Assembly: GCF_022605165.1 (NCBI RefSeq)
Contig: NC_063069.1
Coordinates: 868,001 to 932,000, forward strand
Length of the DNA stretch: 64,000 nt
Direction of reading: 5' to 3'
Origin: Purpureocillium takamizusanense
Taxonomy: Eukaryota; Ascomycota; Sordariomycetes; Hypocreales; Ophiocordycipitaceae
Shown: positions 10,996-21,178 of the stretch, piece after piece
Position numbering within the stretch: the stretch's first letter is position 1
Layout: the number at the start of each line of letters is the position of its first letter
Made by a program: the position numbers and the translations under genes
Notes under the pieces: model-generated
Database searches by the model: none
What the model was told of the DNA's origin: nothing
What the model saw: only the letters and a program-made list of their open reading frames with translations

Positions 10996-11450
10996 GGGTT
11001 TGGGACGACTTCAGCGACTGCTATCGGGTAGTCGATTGCCGCATAATGCTACGCGTGATTCTTGTAATCTGTAGTTAGCGGCTAGAAATATCAAGAAATT
11101 CTGAGAGAACTTGACAAGCCATGTGACCCCAATTTGACCTTCAAAGACTCGGGCAGCTACGAGACCTACCGCTAAGCTGCTACAGTGTATTCATTCAGCT
11201 GTGAGTCGGGGTTACAAACAAACAAGCCGCTCGAAGGTGTACAAGCAAAAGAGGCTAGTCTGCCGGGAGTCACGAAGACGAGAGCGTCAACTCGGCGTTT
11301 GAAGTCTGGGCTAACCCCAACGGACCGAATGATGCGCAAGACGAGAGCATCGCCATGGCAGGCAGTATTCGCTTAAAGTGACTGCGTTCGTAGCCATTTG
11401 TTTCGAAACACCTCTTTTTGACAAGACTTGCTATATGCTTACTCTGTCTA
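10996..11450. other. Convergent intergenic spacer
   Basis: Spacer between the 3' ends of the sugar transporter and the minus-strand beta-mannosidase. Nothing else is supported. Confidence 0.55.
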
Positions 11451-14298
11451 CTACGCCTCATTCATTCCAAGATACTGGAAGCTTGGTGTGCCTTGCACTG
11501 ACGATCCGTCGACCTGGATCACCTGTTCATCTCCAGGCATGACATCAACACCATTGTCGCTAAGACGCACACCGTCCTTCTCTCCCAGCACCAGCCCTTT
11601 CGTCGGCCTGTGAGCCGTGATGATATACCGCCCAGGAGAGGCTTCGACTTTCACGCCTCGGTCAGGGAAGGCCAAGTACTTGAGAGGTTGAGGCCAGTCG
11701 GCCTCTCGAGCGATGACTTTCCCAGAAGACAGAAGTCGCACAGCGACAACATGGGGCTCCTCGTTGACGTTGTCGATCTCACCGGTATAGATCTCGGTGG
11801 TTCCGTTTGGTGCGATGGCCACATTCGACTTGATAATGGCCGCCTTGACTTCTGCACCAGTCTGCACGGAAAAGAAGCGAATCTCAACATCGCCGGTGGT
11901 CTCTGTGAGCTTGCTACTCGAGATCCAGACGCTGAAAGGCGACTTTTTCGCAGGCCGAGCGTGGCACACGCTCCAGTCGTGGTGCTCTCGTTCCACTCCG
12001 ACGGTGATTGGGCGCAGTGCTCGCGCAACAGTGTAGAAGCCAGGCTTCTTGCGGAGGAAGAAGTCGACGATCGCCCAAGAGGTGCATGGCCAACAATCGT
12101 TTAGCTGCCAGACGAGGGCGCCACCGCAATGACGCTCGTGGCCCCACTGGCGCCTGAATCCTCGGTACGCGTAGCCCAGGGCTTCGCTCTGGGAAAGTTG
12201 GGTCAGGTAGATATGGGACTGATGAGCTCAGCAAACACCCATTTACTACAGGAACATGAACATGAGGAGGAGCACACCTTCACGTCTGTAGGAGGCCGGA
12301 AGTTCTCGACCAGGTACGTTGCGATCCGCCTCTCGTGACCGTCGGCCTTGTTGTGAAAGTCCAGTGTATGAGACTGAGGGTACATCTCCGAGGGCTTCGT
12401 CACAAAATGTTCCACAGTTGCTTGCTGGGGAAACGCTTCGAGACCGAATTCGCTGTTGAATCGGCCTCCAATTTTCGCGTAGGTCTGATACTTTTCCTGT
12501 GTCCCGTGCCAGACTGAGCAATGTTTAGCGGACAAGTTCGAGCTAGAGTGAGTGACAAGAGCCACGCACCGTTCCACTGATGTACATCGCCAACAGTCAA
12601 ATCATCTGACCTCTTGCCGCCGGAAAATGGGGAGCTGGGCCAATACGGAACGCTAGGGCTTTCGCCTGCCATGACCTTGGGAAGCAAATGCTCATAGTAG
12701 TAGCGAGCAGGATAGCTGCTCTTCAGCCATGACTCCGCATCCTTGTTCTCGTAGTCGTAGTCAAGATTGTATCCCTCTTGGATTTGATAGTCCTCGTTGT
12801 TTCCGGCGTAGAGGACAATCGATGGGTGATGTCGCAGACGCCTGATGTTCTGTCTGGCTTCGGCTTCCACAGAGTCCCTGAGCGAAGGCCACGTGGGATA
12901 ACTGCCACATGCAAACATGAAATCTTGCCAGACAAGGATGCCGAGCTCGTCACAAATCTCATAGAATGCGTCGTCTTCGTATATACCGCCACCCCACACC
13001 CTGCGAATTATGTCAGTGCCATCGCGTGCCTTGCGACGTAACATGCGTGGGTCGCCTACCTCGTCATGACCTGATTGCCCTCAATCATCAGCTGCAGCCA
13101 CTCTCTGTACTTTTCTCGCGTAAGGCGCGGCAAGAAGTTGTCGGCAGGAATCCAGCAAGACCCTCCCGCGAAAATATCCACGCCGTTGACGCGGAAGTAG
13201 AAGGACTGTCCATGCGCATCATCCTTTTGCACGAGCTCGCTTCGGCGGAACCCCGTTCTCTTTGTCATGCGATCGACGACAGACCCGTTACGGATAATTT
13301 CCACAGTAACATCGTATAGTGATTGGTCACCATACCCAACCGGGTACCACGCCTTCAAGTCATCTACTCCATGTTAGCATGGCTATTCTGCACCTTGTGG
13401 GCTCACATACCGATCTTGAACTCAATGTTGACTTTGCCGCTCGCTGCAGAGCATGCAGAGCCAGAAAACGCAGTGCCGCTGTTCGAACTGATGGAGAGCC
13501 GAAGCTGGTCCACTTGGCCAGACGATCGGACCTCGACGGTGCCTGTAGCAGTAGTCAGGTTGCCCGAGACCTCGTATTTCACCCAAAAGTCTTCGACGTG
13601 TGACGAGGAGACTTCAAGGTAAACGGGTCTCCAGGGACCGGCAGTCATGATAACAGGTCCCCAGTCCCATCCCTATGCGAATATCAGTGACCCCAGCTCC
13701 GTTTTCGTGGTAGGCAGGGTAGACATACCCAGTGATATTGAGCCTTCCTGACAGCAAGTCGTCCAGTCTCACCATTGTGAGCAATGAAACGGTAATCAGA
13801 ATGCTCCTTCTCAAGGGCTCTGCCGCGCAGGAGAGCGCTGTCGAAATCAATGACTAGAGAATTGGAATCCTTCAAAAGCTTAGTGATGTCGACACGATGG
13901 CTAAGGAACATGTTGTCGCTCTTCAATACCACGCTTCCGTTCAGCGTTACTGTAGCAAAGGTGTCCAGTCCTTCGAACAGGAGAAAGACAGAAGAATTCG
14001 CGGCGCCGTCCGGCGCATCAAAGGTTGTGCGGTATGTCCAGGACTTTTCTCCGACCCACTCGACATCAAGCTCATTGAGACCCAGGAATGGATCCGGAAT
14101 GCTTATGAGTACGACATCAGCTAAAGGTTCTAGTTCTGTAAGCGCCTAACAAGATCGAACTCACCGATCATTCGCCATGAGGTCCAGATGAGATACTGTA
14201 GGGATCTTTGCGGCAGGTGCCCAGGCATCTTCCCCTTCATCTGTTTGCTTGAAGGTCCAGCCCGAGCTGAGCTCGACTCTCTTTGCAAGGTTGGTCAT
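11451..14298 (-). CDS. Intracellular GH2 beta-mannosidase (mndB type)
   Basis: Seven exons on the minus strand (14298-14165, 14101-13729, 13672-13411, 13363-13060, 13000-12570, 12513-12278, 12218-11451) give an uninterrupted 835-residue protein, the usual length of fungal MndB. There is no signal peptide. Family blocks rebuilt across introns include LSSGWTFKQTD, IPDPFLGLNELDVEWVG, AQYHWGWDWGPV, VWGGGIYEDD, the acid/base LYAGNNEDY (Glu about 428), the nucleophile FNSEFGLEAFP (Glu about 523) and GALVWQLNDCWP. It hydrolyses terminal beta-mannose from short mannooligosaccharides in the cytosol. Next to the sugar transporter, it completes an import-then-hydrolyse route. The gene ends with a genuine TAG stop, which argues that TAG is a normal stop in this genome. 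An upstream in-frame ATG near 14379 is less likely than the family-like start at 14298. Confidence 0.9.
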
Positions 14299-15112
14299 TC
14301 TGACTTGAGTCTTGCAGTAAGCCGGAATGCTCAACTGCTCTACCTGGTCACAATGTGTACTGAGCTGACTGTCATACACGCAAACATCAGAGAGATATCC
14401 TAGGGGCGAGGGGTGCTTTATATGCTCTTTCGACCCCGAACGCGGGAGCTGTATCCACTAATCTCGCAGTTTAGTGTTGCCGCTGTAGGCACCTGTAAGC
14501 CCGATGTGCCCAGAATTAATAATGGATCAGGTAGGACGACTTCTTGGATCCCTCTCTATGGTGATAGTCTACTGGATTTGCAACTAAAATCAGACTTGAT
14601 CTCTGCTGTTCAGGTAGACAGTCAATCACTTGGTAGCATGACGCTTGACGATCGTGCATCGGATTTCGTTTTTGACCCAGCATGCCAAAAAGAAGTTCAA
14701 AAGAGCTATGCTGCCCAGAACATGAGGGCCTCTGGACGTCACATGTAGTATGGTGGCTGGTCGATATCGACAGTCGCCCCAGCCCATGGGCAAATATATA
14801 AGTCCGCACTAGTGTAGCGTTCAACCCCGCACCGCGCTTCTACAGGGCGCACCTCCGATCGGCTGACACGGAAATTTGAATTCCCAGTCGACTTAGTACG
14901 CTTTGCTCCAGTGGCGGACACTGGTGTAACTTAGTTGGGGGACAGCCTCCTGGGCAAATGTCTGCTGTGGCTCTAGCTTCATGTTCGTCTATGAGGATTA
15001 AACATCAGGTCTTCCCATTGAGATCCAGGACCCGTGGGCAACATGCCGTGAAAACCTCAGCGGATGAACCCCTCGCATATCGCCTATTTCCATTCATTTA
15101 GACAACGGCAAC
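14299..15112. other. Intergenic, upstream of mndB and downstream of ACR3
   Basis: Holds the mndB promoter (TATA at 14417-14422) and the 3' region of the ACR3 gene. No coding region is supported. Confidence 0.5.
14417..14422 (-). promoter_or_regulatory. TATA box of mndB
   Basis: TATAAA on the minus strand about 120 bp upstream of the ATG at 14298. This supports the internal start choice rather than the ATG near 14379, which would leave only about 40 bp. Confidence 0.45.
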
Positions 15113-16528
15113 TCAAGCTTTCCAGTCCCATCTCTTCCGCATAAGTCGCATCAAATAAACCAGGCCCAGGAGGACAGGAACCTCGATGAGTGGTCCCACA
15201 GTGGACGCAAGGGCCTGGTCGCTGTCTGGACCAAACGTGGCAACCGCAACGGCGATGGCCAGCTCAAAGTTGTTGCTGGAGGCAGTGAAACTCTGTGTCA
15301 CGGCGACCGGATACTTGAAGCCAAGGCGATAGGTGATGAAGAGCGTGACGCAAAAGATGGAGATGAAGTAGACGACAAGCGGCGCGGCCACGCGAACCAC
15401 AGAAACCACCTGGTGGACCACCTGGCGGCCCTGGGACGCGAAGAGGACAATGATAGTGTATAGAAGGCCGATCAAGGACCAAGGCGAGGCGAAACGAAGA
15501 AACACGCGTTCGTACCAGGCTGGTCCGGCCGTCATACGCAACGCGAAGCGGGTGATGATGGCAGCCGCCAGGGGAATTCCAAGAAACACGCCGACGCTTG
15601 TAGCAACGACTTCGTACGAGATGTCCCCGATGCCGGTCTCGCCGCTGATGATGCGGATAAAGAAGACCGCGAGTGGGGCGAAGAGGACCATCTGGAGGAT
15701 TGAGTTGATTGCCACGAGAATAGCGCAGTACTCGTTGTCACCACCGGCGAGGCCGTTCCAGATGAGCACCTGAATTGCATCAGTCTTGGTCTCCCAGCGG
15801 CACTATGATGCAGAGGTGTTTGTGAGGGACAAAGTGGCGGCTCATACCATGGCTATACATCTTCCGAGGCCGACGAGGATCAGACCAGAACGCAAATCAC
15901 TTTTATCTGGAAGGAAGGCCCATGCAAGGCCAAGCTAGAGAGGGTTTGGTGTCAGACGCATTGAGAGTGCACACGAAACAGTTGTCATGGTGATGAAGGG
16001 GCAGAGCGAGCTCACCATAAGGAACGGAGCCACAACCCAGTTCACAATGATACTGAAAATAATTTGCCTCCACATGGAGCGCTGGGCCAGGAGCTTATGA
16101 AGCGACTCGTATCGAACTTTGCATAAAATCGGGTACATCATGACCAGAAGACCGACGGCTGCATGGTGACGAGTTCAGCATGTATCCACATATACATGTA
16201 GACAGCATGGATCTGCCCTGGAGTCTGGCGAGGTCCGGTACTTACCAATAGGCACTGATACGCCAACAAACTTGCCCTTCTGCAACGCCGGTCCGGTCGA
16301 GGGCACAAAGTTGCCAAGTATGATGCCGATCGCCATGGCAAGAAATATCCAGAGGGCGAGGAAGCGATCAAGCCATCCTAAAGCTTTGAAAGCCGATGCG
16401 GAAGTTTTCTCGTCATTGGAGTCTCTGTCGACTTGGCCCTCCAGGTCTTTTGTTGACGGGATGGCAACATCAGGCTGCTCGGCTGAAGATTGGGCGTTGA
16501 AATCTTTAGACTGGGCTTCGGCTGACAT
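15113..16528 (-). CDS. ACR3: Arsenite efflux transporter ACR3
   Basis: Four exons (16528-16246, 16158-16016, 15934-15848, 15769-15113) give 389 residues. A polar N-terminus of about 70 residues precedes roughly ten hydrophobic segments of the BASS/ACR3 fold. Family blocks are LDRFLALWIFLAMAIG, LILVGLGRCIAM joined to VLIWNGLAGGDNEYCAILVA, and FTASSNNFELAIAVA. The conserved Cys of the RCIAM block and Glu of the NNFELA block, important for arsenite transport in the family, are present. It should expel arsenite (and perhaps antimonite) across the plasma membrane. No arsenate reductase or methyltransferase is adjacent. A TATA box lies about 95 bp upstream. The upstream neighbour is a broken zinc-cluster regulator. 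Confidence 0.9.
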
Positions 16529-17129
16529 GGCTGGAAAGGCTTGTCTCGTGGAGATGTTGAGGCGAGAGCTGTGATGCAACTTAGCCCTGTGATGTTCTCG
16601 TCGATGATGCTTGGCTTCTTTATATGTGTATGATGCCAGACCGACAAACTCGTGGACGGTATCGAGGAGGACTGCCGCTTTGCCCACTTGAGAGTCGTGC
16701 ACCAATCAGAAATGCAGAGTGACACACGATCATATTTCCTTATTGGGAAGTAGGGTGAATCTAGGCGGGTCTGCATGCAACGTCCATATTTTGCTGTCGC
16801 ATAAAACCCAGAGCAGGAGCCCCAGCCAATGACAGCCATGGTGTGACAACTCCCAGCGGCGGCCCGTCCCAATGCTTCAACAGCAGAACGTCTGCCTCGA
16901 TGAAAGGCAAACATGGTTCTGCATGTGGTCAGCCAATGTAAGCACAAGACATGGATTCACCTAGCCCCAGTCCCCAGTGACATATCGAAAAACTACCAAT
17001 TTGGGAAATCCGCCTCGCCCCAGCCGTCCAGGAGGCTTGGATAGAGAAGCGAGGAACTGTACTACGCCCAGGTTGGAGGGCTTTATTCATCGCAACACCC
17101 TCCCGAGTTACATGTGTATCGACCTTGAC
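16529..17129. other. Intergenic, ACR3 promoter
   Basis: Contains the ACR3 TATA box (16619-16624) and the 3' flank of the broken regulator. No gene is supported. Confidence 0.5.
16619..16624 (-). promoter_or_regulatory. TATA box of ACR3
   Basis: TATAAA on the minus strand about 95 bp before the ATG at 16528. Confidence 0.45.
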
Positions 17130-19151
17130 TCAGCTTCCGAGTTGCACAACTATCCCCGACTCTGGGAGCTCAAAGGCCTGAGGGCTGTCCAGGCTGTCAA
17201 AGTCAATCCAGCCAGCCTCTGCGCTCAACATGTCCATATTCAGCAAGTCGTCAAATGCATTGTCCGAGAGCCCCATTATCGACGTCACCTCCGGCGCAGA
17301 TGACGGCCGTCGCGCGCTATACAGAAAGCGAACAACTTCACCACTACGGCCGGCCCCCGGACACCACCGCCTCATCTGATCGAAGAGATCAATGGCTTGC
17401 TGCAGCGACTGGTCCCAATGATGCGACTCTGTGCTTTCTTGGTCTGAAACGAGGCCCAAGAGCAGCACTAGGGCGGCCTGGAACAGGTGCCACACGCTGT
17501 GCCAGGCGGAAACCTGGTTGGGAAACCAATCGACCGCAATGGCTTCGATGGTGTTGATGGCAATGCCCCGACATTTCTCAATAAGTTTCTCCACGCCAAC
17601 CGCAGATTCTTTGTCGGTGCAGTCTGTTGCTCGGCTGAGCGCTGCGTTGATGAGGTGTGGGCGATACAGTGTCAGGCGAAGCGCGAACAAGCGACACCGA
17701 AGTAGGGCGCGGGCCGAACGAAGAGCTTCTGGGCAGTGATCTGCTTCTCGCAGCAGTGGGTGGAGTGATTGGTGCCAATTGAGAATCGTCGAATCCAAGT
17801 CAATGACCTCTGGTGGCGCTAAGAGAGGTACCTACGCCATACGCTGCTGGATTCGGGCGGCAACCTTGCAAAATCGTTCGCTTGCCCGCAGTGAGATACC
17901 ATTGTAGTCCTAAAGCTCAAGTTAGTGTACGGTTCAGTACTCCCTCTCCTGCGTAACTTCTGTCTAAGAGGCTTGCGAGAGGTGATGTCAGAGCTGGTGA
18001 CGAAGTTATAATTGCCCCATGGTGTAAAGACGAGATGTCTGGCCTGCCCAAGGTGGTTCCAGCCCATACATCTAGGCAATACAAAGACCACCAAGTTCTG
18101 ATTCGTGCCTCTGTTTTTTTGTGGGCGTCTGACCCGGGCTCAAGTCCGGGCTTGCACCTATCCGTGAGCTGATGGCTGGAACGGTGCAGGCCAATCGCCA
18201 CCGCCATCCGTAGCGCGGCTCCCACCACCACATGTGCTGTATTTGGCCGGTTCAGGTAATGGAGGTAGTGGCCCCCGAGGAGTGATAGTGCTTGGACTGT
18301 GTACAAGTGTCCGGTGCCTAGACAAGAGAAGTTGAGGTGTTTCGATGCGCGGCGGTAGTAAAGCAGGTATCCAGTCTGATGACCACCGGTATACGCCACA
18401 TACCCCAACGCAAGGACCATGTTCATCAACGCAAGCCATGGCCCGGAATACTGCCTGTCTTTTATTCCTTGGACCCTTGCTCGTCGAAAATCGGATTCAT
18501 CTGCCATAGGCACGATGGCATGCATGTGATTAAAGTAGGCATCAACGAACGCCCCCTCCTCTGAGACACTGGGTAGGCTGTGTGCTTGGACCATATTGGA
18601 TCTATCCGGAATTGAGTTTGCAGGCTGCTGTTTGCGCTTCAGCTCCTCATCCCGCAGCATGTCCTGAGCCGAGGTGGAGCACCGCAATATCGTTCGAATC
18701 ATCATCGGGATCGAGGAGGTTCCTTGGAAAGAGGTGTGGCCACTATCTAGTGCGAGTGATAGACCATTGACATCGTCTTCCACTCGGGGCCCCGTCACCT
18801 CGCTATCGGCTTCTTCGTCCCATTCGAAGTCGCAGTTGACCCCCGGGCTCAGAGGGGTTGCCGGGTCCGACCAAATCGGTGAGGACGTGGTCGCTATCGC
18901 AGCGGTCGCTATCGCAGCGGTTGTCGTTGACTCAGAGGCTTGAATTTGTTGGAAATTCAGAAGTTCTAATAGCTCCCGTCGCGATAGTGACGAAATGTCT
19001 TCTATCGGATGTAGTGGAAACAGAGTGTTCAGGGGCAGCGGATCCTTCGACGTCGACATTCGGCACATGAATGAGTAGTTTGACGTGCTTTTGAATAAGA
19101 TTGTGTTGATGAGAGCCCAAGGGTAGCCTCTGTAAACTCATTTACCGGCAT
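17130..19151 (-). pseudogene. Zn2Cys6 transcription factor, disrupted
   Basis: Reading down from an ATG at 19151, the protein reaches CAECRRRRIRCP, the first three cysteines of a Zn2Cys6 cluster, then meets TGA with no second half. The next part, in another frame from about 19068, has the spacer SSLSRRELLELLNF normally found after the cluster. It then runs through a fungal-specific regulator middle domain (blocks DAYFNHMHAIVPM, RIRTWWSLYCLDVWAGTTLG). After 17917 the frame must change: blocks ASERFCKVAARIQQ and LNWHQSLHPLL lie in a further frame, and no GT-AG intron of normal length repairs it. A TAG at 17832-17834 sits where Gln fits. I infer deletion of the second zinc half-cluster, a frameshift and one C-to-T stop. 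It could once have regulated the adjacent mannoside or ACR3 genes; target unknown. Confidence 0.65.
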
Positions 19152-19663
19152 GTTGAGGTCGAAGGAGCGGCGGAATCGTGGATAAAGCGTAGCTAAGGCA
19201 GGCTGACACGCGGATCTGCCGGCACGCCGAACATACCCACCTCCTCTCGCAGCGATTTGATGTATGATGCGTGGCAGGTAGGGGGATGTACTGCTCGGGG
19301 GAGACATGAAGATGTCTTATCGAGCGTAAGCTCCTGCTGCAACCTTGGACCCCACGGTTTGGTATGCACAGCGATGAGCTAGCGCGGAGATTTGCAAGTC
19401 CGTTGTATCATACGAACCCAGCCCTCACATGTCGCGGCCCGAGTTCCCGCCTGTCCCAAGCCAGTGAGAATTGCACAATGGTCCATTATTATCCCATATA
19501 TGGTAGGTCGACGACACATGTCATTGTTTCTAACCAAGGCAATGGCTCATTTTGTCATGGGGCTACACTGCTAGAGTGCACGACCTGTCTAACCTTTCTC
19601 CGATTTGCTTTTCAGCCCCGTGTCTAAGCCGCACTTATTTTGTCTAGATCATTCTTCAGCCCT
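19152..19663. other. Intergenic
   Basis: Between the broken regulator's 5' end and the 3' end of the amidohydrolase. Nothing is supported. Confidence 0.5.
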
Positions 19664-21178
19664 CTAGTTGTGAATGATGGCCGTGGCCTGCTTGTACATC
19701 TCCTCGTCAACCAGCAGCTCAACGACAATCTGCGACAAGGCTCTCGCAACAATTTCCGTCTGAGTGTAGCTGTACTCCGTGCCCGAAACCTCCTTAAATA
19801 AGGGCTCGTGGTTGAAGGCACAGATAGAGCCAGGAGCGGGATTGCAAATCCTATAGTTGGCGTGAATCACTACGCTGCGGGCACTGAGAAACTCGTGGGT
19901 TTCAGGGTCGACAACAGCAGACTGCCGCCAGGAGGCGTCGCTAGAGGCTGGGGCGAAATCGCTGATCTTCCAGTCCGTGAGGTTGTAGTCCGGAGTCGCA
20001 AGAAGGTTGATTATGGCTTGTGGGAGGTAAGGCGTGACTTCGAGCGCAGGGTACTTGATGTCGTGGGTAATGCCTCTCGAAAGGCTTCCGATGGCCTTGT
20101 CGACGACGTTGGCAACGGCAGGAATATCATTCGTGTACCGCGTGCGCATATCAACGGTGATGTCGAGTTCCTTGGCGGTGCTGTTTCCGGGAAGGTAAAA
20201 TGTGATCGCAGGGTTGCTTGAGAATGCACTGAAGGTCTTGATGGACAAGTCGAGGGCTCCTTGAGTAGACTCAGAAGCGTGTCCACCCGGGCCGGTGATG
20301 TTGATGGCTACTCCATGCGAGTCACTCTTGACGACGTATGAGACTTTGGGAAAGTTGCTGGTGAGGAGTGACGAGACTGTCTTGTTGACAGTGTCAATGT
20401 CGGATCCAGCTATGCCGAGGCTGATGTTTTCCTGGACCACGTTGACGGCGTAGACGCCGACGTTCTCAATCGACGCCGCTGAAGAGGCATTGCCTGGCAG
20501 TTGCCCCTTGAGTCCCTGCACAATCACCATGGCCTCGTACGCCTTGCGCACGGCTTCCTGGTGGGTTCTCCCGGTGAATCGCGCGAACGAGTTCAAGCGA
20601 GAGTTCATGGGCTGGAAGGCGCTCGCACTCGTGGGGTGGGCCATTATCCAGACTTCCGAATCGTCAAAGGCCCCGCGTTTGTCCAAGGTGTACTTTGCTG
20701 CGGCATTCTCCTCGTCGGGGCAGCCGAGGACGTGGAGACGACCGGGGATGTCGTACTTGACGAGGGCCTCGCTGGCCAACGTCGCGACGGCGATTGCGTT
20801 CAGCGCAATGTGGTTGTGTCCGCACGCGTGGCCTATAACCAAGGCGTCATACTCGGCGATGATACCAATAGTCGTGAGTTCCCCGTTGAACCCCTCAGGG
20901 CGGTGCTCGTATACCAGCGAAAACGAGGTGTCCATGCCATAGGCATGTGGGGTGACTTGCCAGCCATCGACGCCGGAGAAATGATTGACAATCAAGTCGT
21001 GAGCGTGGTGCTCGTTCAGGCCAAGCTCGGGGTTGTTGTAAATGTCCACGGCGATGTCCTTCAGCGGCGGCCAGGCAGAGGTCGACGCATCGATCAGAAA
21101 TCCGGGAAGCGTAGAGAGATCCACGGCTCTCACGATGGTCGCCACCGCCAGGACAAAAGCTGAGCAGACAAGCATGGC
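19664..21178 (-). CDS. Secreted M20-family metallo-amidohydrolase
   Basis: Single exon, 504 residues from the first in-frame ATG (21178); an in-frame stop lies upstream. The N-terminus MLVCSAFVLAVATIVRA is a good signal peptide. Metal-site motifs of peptidase family M20 are present: YDALVIGHACGHNH (His/Asp/His area, about residue 125) and CPDEENAAAKY (Glu-Glu), followed by MAHPTS. GPGGHASE marks the lid/dimerisation domain. Several N-x-S/T sequons fit secretion. The M20D-like group removes acyl or amino-acid groups from N-substituted amino acids or dipeptides using two metal ions. The real substrate cannot be named. The frame is intact and ends in a true TAG stop. Confidence 0.82.
   Translation of the reverse strand, partial: AMLVCSAFVLAVATIVRAVDLSTLPGFLIDASTSAWPPLKDIAVDIYNNPELGLNEHHAHDLIVNHFSGVDGWQVTPHAYGMDTSFSLVYEHRPEGFNGELTTIGIIAEYDALVIGHACGHNHIALNAIAVATLASEALVKYDIPGRLHVLGCPDEENAAAKYTLDKRGAFDDSEVWIMAHPTSASAFQPMNSRLNSFARFTGRTHQEAVRKAYEAMVIVQGLKGQLPGNASSAASIENVGVYAVNVVQENISLGIAGSDIDTVNKTVSSLLTSNFPKVSYVVKSDSHGVAINITGPGGHASESTQGALDLSIKTFSAFSSNPAITFYLPGNSTAKELDITVDMRTRYTNDIPAVANVVDKAIGSLSRGITHDIKYPALEVTPYLPQAIINLLATPDYNLTDWKISDFAPASSDASWRQSAVVDPETHEFLSARSVVIHANYRICNPAPGSICAFNHEPLFKEVSGTEYSYTQTEIVARALSQIVVELLVDEEMYKQATAIIHN

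Noticed and set aside
17818..17834. A 17-bp GT...AG intron removing the TAG in the broken regulator
   Set aside because: GTAGGTACCTCTCTTAG has the right ends but is far below the shortest spliceosomal introns, and the sequence read through it (VPLLAPPEV) fits the protein family.
4642..19151. TAG reassigned to glutamine in this genome
   Set aside because: Intact genes in the same window (mndB at 11451, the M20 protein at 19664, the citrate carrier at 27944) end at TAG where their families end, and other genes contain no internal TAG. Local mutation is simpler.
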